Assembly (NCBI GenBank): GCA_019694955.1
Contig: JAIBAX010000029.1
Location: forward strand, 1 to 58,817
Direction: 5' to 3'
Length of the DNA: 58,817 bases
Origin: Chitinophagales bacterium
GTDB lineage: Bacteria > Bacteroidota > Bacteroidia > Chitinophagales > JADIYW01
Each line of letters begins with the position of its first letter. Position 1 is the stretch's first letter. The notes beneath the pieces are model-generated. The model made no database searches, was not told where the DNA came from, and saw only the letters and a list, made by a program, of their open reading frames with translations. Below, piece by piece: positions 43,224 through 51,992 of this stretch. The translations under genes and the position numbers were made by a program.

Positions 43224-43730
43224 TTACTTTTCTTCCTTAGGAAACAGGTCATCCCAATCGTATGCTTCGGTTTCGTCCATATTTATTTTTAATGGCACCA
43301 TGCCCAAGGCCCTGATTTTGATATATCCCGTGTAACGAACGTTGACTTTTTTACCGAACAATATTTTAGCACTGCCTGTAACCAATTTTAGCGCCGTAGG
43401 ACCCGGTTTTATGCTGAGGTTCAACGGGATATCAAAGGTGCTCTTCTTTGGAATCTTCACATCTTGTACTTCCGTTACTGTTCCCAATTTTGTATCGTCC
43501 ATGTACACATCAATGTTTACTTCTAATAATTTAGCACCAACATTATAGGTATTGAAGAAAACCGCTTCGGACGCTATGTCTATCTTACTGGTAGAAAACG
43601 AACTGAGCTTTGTATTTTTCGTCTTCACGAAATAAGGGGCTTCATCCGCAGAGATATTACTTGCTAGCGGCTTAAAAGCAGTTGTAGATACCAATGTCAA
43701 TAATAATATGAATAAGTGTCGCACGTACAT
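43224..43730 (-). CDS. LEA type 2-like secreted protein
   Basis: The 168-residue protein has a signal peptide (about 1-19) and an immunoglobulin-like beta-sandwich resembling LEA-2/WHy domains: IDIASEAVFFNTYNVGAKLL, VNIDVYMDDTKLGTV, IPKKSTFDIPLNLSI and a C-terminal strand YTGYIKIRALG. The tail is acidic (DETEAYDWDDLFPKEEK). LEA-2 domains are linked to desiccation or stress, but the role of bacterial secreted forms is unknown. The neighbouring gene 43819 encodes a similar lipoprotein. Confidence 0.65.
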   Translation of the reverse strand: MYVRHLFILLLTLVSTTAFKPLASNISADEAPYFVKTKNTKLSSFSTSKIDIASEAVFFNTYNVGAKLLEVNIDVYMDDTKLGTVTEVQDVKIPKKSTFDIPLNLSIKPGPTALKLVTGSAKILFGKKVNVRYTGYIKIRALGMVPLKINMDETEAYDWDDLFPKEEK

Positions 43731-43818
43731 TTTTCTTTCCTATGTTCAAAAACTATGCCTGATATTTAACCCAGCATTAGAAATTTACTGCAAGAAAATT
43801 CTAACGCTGATATTTGGA

Positions 43819-44364
43819 TTAATGCTCTTCTTTTTCTTTTTTCTTGAGTTCGCGTTTGGCTTTGCGCTCTTCTTTCTTAGCTTCCTTTTCCTCCTGCCGT
43901 TCTTCCTTTTTAATATTTATGACCACGGATTCCTCATGGCTGAAATCTACTTTTACTTCCTTGCCATTTGCATCCGTGAGCGTTAAAGTACCTTCCAGTT
44001 TTACGGGTAAAGACTCCGGATAGTTCTCTCCTTCTGCCACTGTAATAAAATCGTCAGGGTGTATTTCAAAATGTACGGGAACTTTAAACTCACTATGCGG
44101 CAATACTTCAATGGCTTCATCTGTGAGTGGAGTTCCGGCATCTTTACCGTTTATTTTTAAGTCTGCTACCAATTGTTTTACTTTAAAAGATGCTTTGTCA
44201 TCATTATTAGTAAACACAACATAACAGCTGAATTTCGAATTTTTCTTTGAAATATTTCCCAAATCTATCTCCAAAACCGATTTGAAAGCCGGTCCACCTT
44301 CATTTTTATTGCAAGAAGTTAAGCATACTCCTACAACTAGAAACCACATCACTACTTTTCTCAT
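43819..44364 (-). CDS. LEA-2-like lipoprotein with highly charged tail
   Basis: From ATG 44364 (MRKVVMWFLVVGVCLTSC, lipobox Cys18) the protein has 181 residues; an ATG two codons earlier is possible. The beta-sandwich part (SKFSCYVVFTNNDDKASFKV, LPHSEFKVPVHFEIHPDDF) resembles the 43224 protein. The last 35 or so residues are almost only Lys, Glu and Arg (KKEERQEEKEAKKEERKAKR), a likely single helix or coiled coil. It is upstream of the 43224 gene, with 88 bases between them. Function unknown. Confidence 0.65.
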   Translation of the reverse strand: MRKVVMWFLVVGVCLTSCNKNEGGPAFKSVLEIDLGNISKKNSKFSCYVVFTNNDDKASFKVKQLVADLKINGKDAGTPLTDEAIEVLPHSEFKVPVHFEIHPDDFITVAEGENYPESLPVKLEGTLTLTDANGKEVKVDFSHEESVVINIKKEERQEEKEAKKEERKAKRELKKKEKEEH

Positions 44365-44378
44365 GTTCATTTTTTTTC

Positions 44379-44386
44379 CAAAAATA
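44379..44386 (-). promoter_or_regulatory. -7 box TATTTTTG
   Basis: On the minus strand TATTTTTG fits TAnnTTTG and ends 14 bases before the lipoprotein ATG at 44364. It may drive both LEA-like genes. Confidence 0.4.
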
Positions 44387-44432
44387 AGCGCATAAAATTT
44401 CTTCTTACGTTAATTTTTATAAAATTTACTCC

Positions 44433-45377
44433 ATGAAGATAGTTATTTTAGATGGAAACACGTTAAATCCCGGTGATTTAGATTGGAAAGTACTAGAAAA
44501 ATATGGAAACATTGATATTTATGAACAAACACAGCCTTCAGAAGTTGTACAAAGATCTTTGCAAGCAAATGTTTTAATAGTCAACAAGGTTCTACTGACA
44601 AGGGAAATATTGCTCCAGCTTCCTAACCTTCAATATGTTATTGTTTCTGCAACCGGATATAACAATATAGACCTTTTAGCCTTGAAAAAACTTGGAATTC
44701 CTGCTAGTAATGTTGTTAACTATGGTAGCGATGCGGTAGCACAACATACTTTTGCACTAATATTAGAACTGTGCAATAAGGTTGGAAGGCACAATGATTT
44801 GGTGCAACAAGGTGAATGGAACAAACAAACCAATTTTTGCTTTTGGGAAGGTAAAATCACTGAACTATATGGAAAAACCTTGGGTATTATCGGCATGGGT
44901 AGTATTGGTCAAAAGGTAGCTGCTATTGGTAGTGCATTTGGTATGAGTATTATTTACTACTCTTTGAGCAAGCAAATAGCATGCTATGAAAAAGTAACCT
45001 TGGATGAACTTTTTGCGCAATCTGACATTCTGACCCTGCACACCATATTACATACTAAAAACGAGGGCATTATCAATAAAGGTACATTAGGAAGAATGAA
45101 AAAATCTGCCTTTCTCATCAATACCAGTAGAGGTAAATTGGTCAATGAGCCTGACTTAAAATATGCTTTGGATCATAGTATCATCGCTGGTGCCGCCTTG
45201 GATACCGTTTCGGAAGAACCGCCAATAGATGGTAATGTGCTATTTGGTACAAAAAACTGTATTATCACTCCGCATAATGCATGGGCTGCCATAGAAACAC
45301 GCAAAAGAATGCTACAAATCATTGATCAGTTAATTTTTTCCTTTAAAAATGGAGATATCTCCCAGAGAATATGTTAA
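44433..45377 (+). CDS. D-2-hydroxyacid dehydrogenase (NAD-dependent)
   Basis: The 314-residue enzyme has the substrate domain (YVIVSATGYNNIDLLALKK) and a Rossmann NAD domain with GIIGMGSIGQKVA (about 152-164). Catalytic Arg, Glu and His are in NTSRGKLVNE, TVSEEPP and TPHNAW. The sequence is closest to glycerate dehydrogenase/hydroxypyruvate reductases. It is a stand-alone gene divergent from the LEA-like genes. The exact substrate is not certain. Confidence 0.9.
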   Translation: MKIVILDGNTLNPGDLDWKVLEKYGNIDIYEQTQPSEVVQRSLQANVLIVNKVLLTREILLQLPNLQYVIVSATGYNNIDLLALKKLGIPASNVVNYGSDAVAQHTFALILELCNKVGRHNDLVQQGEWNKQTNFCFWEGKITELYGKTLGIIGMGSIGQKVAAIGSAFGMSIIYYSLSKQIACYEKVTLDELFAQSDILTLHTILHTKNEGIINKGTLGRMKKSAFLINTSRGKLVNEPDLKYALDHSIIAGAALDTVSEEPPIDGNVLFGTKNCIITPHNAWAAIETRKRMLQIIDQLIFSFKNGDISQRIC

Positions 45378-45437
45378 ATATATATCTATAATATTAGTTT
45401 AATTCACAATTATTAACAACAAATCACCAAAAATAAT

Positions 45438-45445
45438 TAGTTTTG
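45438..45445 (+). promoter_or_regulatory. -7 box TAGTTTTG
   Basis: TAGTTTTG fits TAnnTTTG, 14 bases before the M43 peptidase ATG at 45460. The -33 region has TTAAC in place of TTG. Confidence 0.45.
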
Positions 45446-45459
45446 CGAAAAAAATATAC

Positions 45460-46842
45460 ATGAAAAGGGTTTTACTTATTTTATCTTTATTTACGTATTT
45501 AACTGTAGCCAAAAGTCAGGGTGTCTTATTAAGAACCTGTGGTTTTGATGACCATATCCATCAGTCTATTCAACAGAATCCTCACTTCATGGATGAAGTA
45601 ATGGAAGATGTGGACGATATGTATAACAATCTCGCCAGAATGGTAGATGATACTACTGAGTATACGGTTCGTGTTGTTTTTCATATCATCTATCTAGCGG
45701 ACAATAAATATGAAAATGTGCCGGATGAATTCTGCTTCAATCAAATTGATGCATTAAACAGGGATTATAACCTATTAAATGATGACACTATTAACCTTAG
45801 ATCAGAATTTCGCAAGTTCTTAGGAAATGCAAGAATTAAATTCCAATTGGCCACTGAAGATCCTAATGGCAATCCGACTAATGGTATTGAAAGAAAATTA
45901 GGGAATCTAAATGGAAAGCCAGGTTGGGGACTAGCGGCAAATATCTTACAACCGCAGAAAGCGGATGACCACAAATATACCAACAAAGGTGGTTTAGATG
46001 CTTGGGACACTAAGAAATATCTAAATATATGGGTCGTGGATTTAAATGTTCCGACTAGAGGTTGCGATACTTGCGGTTATTTAGGTGGTTATGCATACTT
46101 TCCACCCAATAATCCTGCCACTACACCCGATAATGATGGTCCAACCATCGACTATCGTTTCTTTGGTCAAGGCAATCACTACTTGGTAGATTCGCTAAAC
46201 AATAGTCCTAACTATGCAAAAGGAAGAACTACGGTACATGAGTGTGGTCACTATTTTGGTCTTTTCCATTGCTGGGGAGCCTTAGGACAATTGAATCCTG
46301 CTCTAGGTTGTTTAGATGATGACAATATTCTGGATACGCCAAACAGTACTGTACCTTATGCCACTCACTATGTTGAAGCTAGAAATGTTTGCGATACAAT
46401 CGTTAATTCATGTGATACCAAATACCAAGGCGTTGATTATGATGATTTGTTTGAAGATTATATGGATTACAGCACTGACAAGTGTTATTCTATTTTCACC
46501 AAGCAACAAGTAGCGATGATGCGCAAAAAATTGACAGAAAAACGTCCTGGTCTTATCATTTCTACGCCAACCGGTGTTACGCAAGTTTCTGCTGCCAATA
46601 ATAACATCGATTTATTCCCTAATCCAAGTACCGGAAAAGTATTTGTTAGACAAAATGCAGGTTTCAAATCAGATGTTCAAGTGAAAGTGTATAATTTGAT
46701 GGGAGAAATCGTCTATCAAAAAACCGTTTCTGCTGCTGACAAGAATTTTGACATCGACCTCAGCGGTAAAGCGGCTTCCATCTACATGATTAACTTCACT
46801 GCTGATGGCATCACTACTTCTGAAAAAATTATCTTAGAGTAA
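45460..46842 (+). CDS. M43 family zinc metallopeptidase, T9SS cargo
   Basis: The 460-residue protein has a signal peptide (about 1-19) and a propeptide. The pappalysin-type catalytic domain carries HECGHYFGLFH (from residue 260) and Met-turn DYMDYS (about 333). Cysteine-rich flanks (RGCDTCGYLGG, NVCDTIVNSCDTKYQ) match family disulphides. The T9SS domain ends it (DLFPNPSTGKVFV … ASIYMINFTADG … IILE). It is a secreted protease of the cytophagalysin group. A strong terminator follows. Confidence 0.92.
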   Translation: MKRVLLILSLFTYLTVAKSQGVLLRTCGFDDHIHQSIQQNPHFMDEVMEDVDDMYNNLARMVDDTTEYTVRVVFHIIYLADNKYENVPDEFCFNQIDALNRDYNLLNDDTINLRSEFRKFLGNARIKFQLATEDPNGNPTNGIERKLGNLNGKPGWGLAANILQPQKADDHKYTNKGGLDAWDTKKYLNIWVVDLNVPTRGCDTCGYLGGYAYFPPNNPATTPDNDGPTIDYRFFGQGNHYLVDSLNNSPNYAKGRTTVHECGHYFGLFHCWGALGQLNPALGCLDDDNILDTPNSTVPYATHYVEARNVCDTIVNSCDTKYQGVDYDDLFEDYMDYSTDKCYSIFTKQQVAMMRKKLTEKRPGLIISTPTGVTQVSAANNNIDLFPNPSTGKVFVRQNAGFKSDVQVKVYNLMGEIVYQKTVSAADKNFDIDLSGKAASIYMINFTADGITTSEKIILE

Positions 46843-46860
46843 AAGACATATATTTTCATA

Positions 46861-46896
46861 AAAAAAGCGAAGTTGACATCCAACTTCGCTTTTTTT
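46861..46896 (+). terminator. Strong rho-independent terminator of the M43 gene
   Basis: The arms AAAAAAGCGAAGTTG and CAACTTCGCTTTTTT form a 15-bp stem with a 5-base loop and end in a T run. It lies 18 bases after the stop at 46842. Confidence 0.9.
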
Positions 46897-46914
46897 ATGC
46901 TTATCATTCTTCTC

Positions 46915-46969
46915 AGACCTGACAGGTTTTCAAAACCTGTCAGGTCTGTTTTGAAATCCTGTTAGGTCT
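46915..46969. repeat. 33-bp palindrome, copy 2, plus a decayed half
   Basis: AGACCTGACAGGTTTT and AAAACCTGTCAGGTCT flank a central C at 46915-46947, the same element as at 16058. A further imperfect arm (TTTGAAATCCTGTTAGGTCT, to 46969) follows. It sits between the M43 gene and the convergent transglutaminase-like gene and can stop the latter's transcript. Confidence 0.75.
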
Positions 46970-46977
46970 AAGGGCAA

Positions 46978-47634
46978 TTACTTCAAAAATGCTTTCCCAT
47001 CTCCTTTCTTAAAGAAATGTGGGTAGGCTTTTCGCAATTCCCAAACGAACATATCGTGTGGAATATCGTGAAAAGTGCCATAATCATGTACATATTCCAT
47101 GAACTGATGACCTTCTTGATTATATTGTTGAAAAATGGAATCTTCCTTGCCATCAAATTCTAAAGTGGCAACATTCAGGTAACGACATAATTCTTTGTTA
47201 AATGCCGGAGTTGCTTTTACCCATTTACCTTCCAAAAACACTTCAACCCCACCATGAAAAACTAAGACATCCGTTTTCAATACCTTAATCAGGTTTTCAA
47301 CACCTATATGATTGCGGACACTGCAAAAGAAAAACCGCGTCGGAATACCGACTGCCCTACACATCGCACCCATCAAGCAAGCCTTCTCCACACAATATCC
47401 TTCCTTCATTTTCCTGTGAAAAATGGTAGAAGCCTTCAAAGCATGATGGCTAAGATCAATATTGTAAGGATTATACCGCCAACCATCCCGAACGGCATAA
47501 TAAATACGGACAGCTTTTTCCGTATCTGTACCGACGCCTTGTATCAATTCTTGCGTAAAATTTATAATACCGGAATCTGCAAAATCCAAAAAATAAGTGG
47601 GTTGTAAATACAATGACAAATCATTTTCTTGCAT
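46978..47634 (-). CDS. Transglutaminase-like domain protein
   Basis: The 218-residue protein has no signal peptide. The transglutaminase-like core is GYCVEKACLMGAMCRAVGIPTRF with catalytic Cys81; a candidate His is in VLVFHGGVEVF and an Asp/Asn position follows in GKWVKATPAFN. Such bacterial proteins act as cysteine proteases or amidases. The target is unknown. Stand-alone gene on the minus strand. Confidence 0.88.
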   Translation of the reverse strand: MQENDLSLYLQPTYFLDFADSGIINFTQELIQGVGTDTEKAVRIYYAVRDGWRYNPYNIDLSHHALKASTIFHRKMKEGYCVEKACLMGAMCRAVGIPTRFFFCSVRNHIGVENLIKVLKTDVLVFHGGVEVFLEGKWVKATPAFNKELCRYLNVATLEFDGKEDSIFQQYNQEGHQFMEYVHDYGTFHDIPHDMFVWELRKAYPHFFKKGDGKAFLK

Positions 47635-47728
47635 GTGCCAAAAGTAGTAAGGTTATTTGGGTTTTACAAGTAAACACCACCATGGTCGTCAATTTATAGC
47701 AAGATGATTTATAAAGTAGTCCTCTCGT

Positions 47729-47767
47729 GTTCACGTGAAGACACGTGAACAGGGAATTGGATTTTAC
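47729..47767. repeat. Hairpin-plus-tail repeat, copy 2
   Basis: The stem is GTTCACGTG / CACGTGAAC with loop AAGA, followed by AGGGAATTGGATTTTAC. Compared with 43156-43194 three stem positions and their partners have changed together. The surrounding 277-base gap (47635-47911) has no gene. Confidence 0.8.
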
Positions 47768-47865
47768 AACGGACTTGTGATTAAATCAATGTTTCAATGT
47801 TATTAAGTGAAACATTTGCCATCCTTTCAATCACCTAATTCACTTAACTATGTGGAATTTATGGT

Positions 47866-47894
47866 ATTGAATTCAGCTGATAATCTTATCTTTG
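47866..47894 (+). promoter_or_regulatory. Promoter TTG-N18-TATCTTTG
   Basis: TTG at 47866-47868 and TATCTTTG at 47887-47894 are separated by 18 bases, close to the Bacteroidota spacing of about 19. The methyltransferase starts 18 bases later. This is the best-formed promoter in the window. Confidence 0.65.
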
Positions 47895-47911
47895 TACAAA
47901 GAATATGAAAC

Positions 47912-48637
47912 ATGGAATGGTTTGAATCTTGGTTTGACTCGCCTTATTATCACATTTTATACCAACATAGGAATGATCATGAAGCGCAGCATTTCCTTGA
48001 TAATCTCCGAAAAGTAGGTTGTTTTGCTAGTAAGGACAGGATTTTAGACCTCGCTTGTGGCAAAGGTCGACATGCCGCATATTTGGCAAAGATGGATATG
48101 GAAGTAACGGGGTTAGACCTCTCTCCTCAGAGCATTGCGGCTGCAATAGAAAACTTTGGCACTAACAATCCGGAGTTTTACATCCATGATATGCGCTTAC
48201 CTTTTCGGATCAACTATTATAATTTTATTGGGAATTTCTTTACGAGCTTTGGCTACTTTAATCGGATTGCGGAAAACGAGCGGGTAATCAAAGCCATGAC
48301 TTTGGGATTGAAAAAAGATGGCAAACTGTTGATTGATTTCTTTAATGCAAAAAAGGTGATTGCCCATTTAGTAGAACATGAAACGAAAACGCTTAACGGC
48401 ATTCATTTTTCTATCCATAGAAAATATACTAATGGACTTATTCTGAAGGATATAGATTTTGAAGACCACGGTCAACATTTTCATTTTCAGGAAAAAGTGC
48501 AGGCATTGCAACCCGATGACTTCAGAATGCTTGCCGCACGGGCAGGGTTAACCATACAAGCCGAATATGGCAACTATGATCTGGAAGCTTACCATGCGCA
48601 TGATTCCGACAGATATATCTTGGTAGCGGTAAAATAG
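47912..48637 (+). CDS. Class I SAM-dependent methyltransferase
   Basis: The 241-residue protein has the SAM-binding motif I ILDLACGKGRHAAYLAK (about 48-64), followed by VTGLDLSPQSI and a post-I acidic residue. Later strands are GNFFTSFGYF and GKLLIDFFNAK. There is no signal peptide. The substrate is not clear; small-molecule or tRNA methylation is possible. It is followed by comEC after 9 bases, so the two are probably co-transcribed. Confidence 0.88.
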   Translation: MEWFESWFDSPYYHILYQHRNDHEAQHFLDNLRKVGCFASKDRILDLACGKGRHAAYLAKMDMEVTGLDLSPQSIAAAIENFGTNNPEFYIHDMRLPFRINYYNFIGNFFTSFGYFNRIAENERVIKAMTLGLKKDGKLLIDFFNAKKVIAHLVEHETKTLNGIHFSIHRKYTNGLILKDIDFEDHGQHFHFQEKVQALQPDDFRMLAARAGLTIQAEYGNYDLEAYHAHDSDRYILVAVK

Positions 48638-48646
48638 CGCAGTGAA

Positions 48647-50707
48647 ATGGAACCCAGAAAGTTTCTTCAGGAAAATCCATTCTTCAAATTATTATCAGCA
48701 TTGATGATTGGAATACTGGCAGGTCTTTATGTCCAACAATCTCTTGTCGTTGCCATCAGCCTTGGGATTTGTAGCTTGTTCCTTTTCTTATGCACCCATA
48801 TTTTTTTGCGATCTATCCGTTATGCGGGTTGGTCGTCGTATGGCGCATTGTTGACAGTGGTTTGTTTGGGTAATTTGCTTGCCTTAAGAAGCAAAGTCGA
48901 AAACATCCCGCAACACTATCTACAAAAAAACATCAGCCAACATTGGGTTTTAATGGAAGTGGCTTCTTTCCCTGAAACAAAAGAAAAATCTATTAAGGTT
49001 TTGCTGAAATTCTGTAAATACTATCAAAATTCTTGGCAACCAACCAATGGCAAGTTGCTGACTTATCTCGCCATAGATTCCACTTCTCGGCAACTGCATA
49101 AAGGTGACCTGTTGTTTTTCAAACTTACTGCTACTGATATTCCGCCACCAAGAAACCCGGGTGCGTTTAACTTCCAACAATATTGCCAACGAAACGGCAT
49201 CTTTCAATCTCAGTATCTACCAACACGAACATATAAGGTAATTCCACAAAAGCATGTTTCATTAGTGGAAACATGTCAACATTATACCAAAGAAATTATC
49301 AAAGAAAAAATACCAGATCCAACCTTACAGTCACTAGCATCAGGTATTATTATTGGATTAAAAACTGAATTAGACGAAAATATTTATGCCCAGTTTCAAC
49401 ATACCGGCATTATTCATATTTTATCTGTTTCAGGGTTGCACCTCGGAATTGTACTCCTAATTTTCCAATTCCTTTTTGGACTATTTCCTACTAAAAACAA
49501 AAAAGCGGTCTTTGCACAAACTGTTTTTATACTTTGTATAGTATGGGCATTTGCATTGATTACAGGCTTTTCTGCGGCAGTACAGCGTGCCGCCGTTATG
49601 ATTTCGATTTACTTAATCGGCAAAACCTTTAACAAGAAAACATCGGGGCTAAACTTAATGTTTGCCTCTGCTTTCATTTTATGCTGTATTAAACCAAGTT
49701 TCATTGTAGATATTGGCTTTCAACTATCCTATCTAGCCATTTTTGGATTGATTGTATTCTATCAACCATTCTACAGGTTGCTATATTGTAAGAACAAATG
49801 GCTGGATAAGTTGTGGCAACTCAGTTGTGCTTCATTTGCTGCTCAATTGGCAACATGGCCACTCATTTTGTATCATTTCGGCAGCTTCCCGGTTTACTTT
49901 TTGCTGGCCAACCCACCGGCAATTCTTCTATCGTTCCTCATTCTTGCGGGTGGAATCGCATTATTTGCTATTGGTTGGTTGCCCATTATCGGAAATATTA
50001 TTGGCAGTTTTATTGGATTTTGTTGCAAATGCTTGTTGTTGATTACACAATTCATCGACCAATTACCTTATGCACACTGGGAAAACATCTACTCCACAAA
50101 ATGGAATCTAGCTATTAACTTCCTGGTGATAGGAATGCTGGCAGGTATTATTTTGTTCCGACTACGTATAAAATGGGTCGCATTGACGGTTCTATTTACC
50201 ATTCTTTCCTTTTTGCATGCCCATATATCGCTCAAAACACAACAGTCAGCCCAAAGACTGATTGTCTACAGTATTCATAAACATGTGGCGGTAGGTTTTC
50301 AGGATGCCGGGCAATTATACCTTGCGGCAGATGACTCGCTTTTATTACAACCTTCCTTATTGAAATATAATGTATCCTCAGGGCTACGGTCGTTGGGAAT
50401 AAAAACAATGGAAACAGTACCCATAAAAGGGAATAGAATTGCGATAAATGGAAAAAGCATGCTCATCTGGGAAAAAAGGATGAATTATTTAACGCCAATA
50501 GGTTCAAAAAAAATTGATTATATCTATTTAAGGAAGGGCGTATTTCTCTCCGTCGAACAAGTAAAAAAACACTATCAACACGCAACCATCATTCTGGATG
50601 CCGGTATCTCGGCATTTGTAACTGAAAAGTTGACTGCTTCTTTGAACGCTCAAAATAATCCTGTTGTTCCACTTAGAGAAAAAGCACTCATTATTAGTAA
50701 CAATTAA
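48647..50707 (+). CDS. comEC: ComEC/Rec2-type membrane channel protein
   Basis: The 686-residue protein has N-terminal membrane helices, a soluble OB-like domain (about 75-200), and the competence core with HTGIIHILSVSGLHLGIV (about 255-275) and many helices to about 525. ComEC carries DNA across the inner membrane during transformation. The C-terminal part (about 530-686) shows no HxHxDH metal motif, so a working metallo-beta-lactamase domain is absent. It is convergent with bioA with a 10-base gap. Confidence 0.9.
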   Translation: MEPRKFLQENPFFKLLSALMIGILAGLYVQQSLVVAISLGICSLFLFLCTHIFLRSIRYAGWSSYGALLTVVCLGNLLALRSKVENIPQHYLQKNISQHWVLMEVASFPETKEKSIKVLLKFCKYYQNSWQPTNGKLLTYLAIDSTSRQLHKGDLLFFKLTATDIPPPRNPGAFNFQQYCQRNGIFQSQYLPTRTYKVIPQKHVSLVETCQHYTKEIIKEKIPDPTLQSLASGIIIGLKTELDENIYAQFQHTGIIHILSVSGLHLGIVLLIFQFLFGLFPTKNKKAVFAQTVFILCIVWAFALITGFSAAVQRAAVMISIYLIGKTFNKKTSGLNLMFASAFILCCIKPSFIVDIGFQLSYLAIFGLIVFYQPFYRLLYCKNKWLDKLWQLSCASFAAQLATWPLILYHFGSFPVYFLLANPPAILLSFLILAGGIALFAIGWLPIIGNIIGSFIGFCCKCLLLITQFIDQLPYAHWENIYSTKWNLAINFLVIGMLAGIILFRLRIKWVALTVLFTILSFLHAHISLKTQQSAQRLIVYSIHKHVAVGFQDAGQLYLAADDSLLLQPSLLKYNVSSGLRSLGIKTMETVPIKGNRIAINGKSMLIWEKRMNYLTPIGSKKIDYIYLRKGVFLSVEQVKKHYQHATIILDAGISAFVTEKLTASLNAQNNPVVPLREKALIISNN

Positions 50708-50717
50708 TCGAAATAAA

Positions 50718-51989
50718 CTATACTTCTAATTGATTCAATACTTCTTCTATAGTTGTATATACTTTTATTAACTCTTCATCCGTAATACAATAAGGTGGCA
50801 TTATGTAAACTGTGTTGCCAAGCGGTCGCAACAAGACACCTTTTTCGATGAATTTATTATACAATAAGTCTCTGATATTATTGAAATAAGAAGCAGTTTC
50901 TTCATTTTTTACTTCAAACGCTAATATGGTACCGAGGTATCTTGGTTTACCTACTTTTGGGTGATACCTTATTACTTCTAAAAAGCCAGCATGCCTATCT
51001 TGAATGGTAGCAATTTTACGTTGTGTTTCACTTTGGGTGAGTAATTCTAGTGATGCCAGAGCAGCGGCACAACTCAACGGATTCGCCGTATAGGAATGTC
51101 CGTGAAAGAAGGTCTTCATTTTATCTGTACTATGAAATACGTTGTAGATTTCATTCGTACAAATGGTAACACCTAATGGGAGAAATCCTCCGGTGATACC
51201 TTTGGAAAGACATATGATATCAGGTTTTAAGGTTAAGTAATCAGAAGCGAGCAACTTGCCTGTCCGGTAAAACCCGGTCATCACCTCATCTGCAATACAA
51301 AAAACGTTATATTTCTTTGCTATGGTTAAGAGTTTCTCTAAAAGTTGTGGTGAATACATCATCATTCCTGCCGAGCCTTGCACCAATGGTTCATAGATAA
51401 AAGCGGCAATATCCCCTTTGTTGCATATATTTTCAAAATGCGCAACACAATCTTCAGCATGAATATCGATAAAATCTACGTCAAAAAGCAATGATTCAAA
51501 AGGTTGATTGAATCCACCTCTGGCACCCACCGACATAGCACCAAATGTATCTCCGTGATATGCGTGTTGTAGTGCGACTATTTTTGATTTTGGATTTCCA
51601 ATATTATACCAATACTGCAAAGCCATTTTAATGGCCACTTCTACAGCGGTAGAACCATTATCGGAGTAAAATACTTTTTTAAAACACGGTGCCAATTGCT
51701 GAAGCAATGCTTCTGCCAACCTAACCGCAGGTTCGTGCGTAAATCCGGCAAATATTACTTGTTCCAATACTTTTGCCTGTTCCGCAATTCGCTGTGCAAT
51801 ATGTGGATGTCCGTGACCATGCAAGTTGACCCACCAAGAAGAAATCGCATCGATATAGGTGTTGCCATTGTTGTCCATTAAAATAGTGCCCTTTCCGGAA
51901 GTGATTACAATTGAAGAACCACTTAACGCTCCCTGTGTAAAAGGATGCCAAATAATATCTTGATCGATGGCTGCTAAACTTCTATCCAT
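50718..51989 (-). CDS. bioA: Adenosylmethionine-8-amino-7-oxononanoate aminotransferase
   Basis: BioA converts KAPA to DAPA in biotin synthesis, using S-adenosylmethionine as amino donor and PLP. The 423-residue protein shows IWHPFTQ at the start, SSWWVNLHGHGHP, GSTAVEVAIKMALQYW and YHGDTFGAMSVG. The PLP lysine is in CLSKGITGG. It ends the bioB-F-D-A operon, 3 bases after bioD. Full length. Confidence 0.96.
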   Translation of the reverse strand: MDRSLAAIDQDIIWHPFTQGALSGSSIVITSGKGTILMDNNGNTYIDAISSWWVNLHGHGHPHIAQRIAEQAKVLEQVIFAGFTHEPAVRLAEALLQQLAPCFKKVFYSDNGSTAVEVAIKMALQYWYNIGNPKSKIVALQHAYHGDTFGAMSVGARGGFNQPFESLLFDVDFIDIHAEDCVAHFENICNKGDIAAFIYEPLVQGSAGMMMYSPQLLEKLLTIAKKYNVFCIADEVMTGFYRTGKLLASDYLTLKPDIICLSKGITGGFLPLGVTICTNEIYNVFHSTDKMKTFFHGHSYTANPLSCAAALASLELLTQSETQRKIATIQDRHAGFLEVIRYHPKVGKPRYLGTILAFEVKNEETASYFNNIRDLLYNKFIEKGVLLRPLGNTVYIMPPYCITDEELIKVYTTIEEVLNQLEV

Positions 51990-51992
51990 AAA

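Noticed and set aside
43156..47767. CRISPR array
   Set aside because: The repeats are 4.5 kb apart, self-complementary and not regularly spaced; no cas genes are present.
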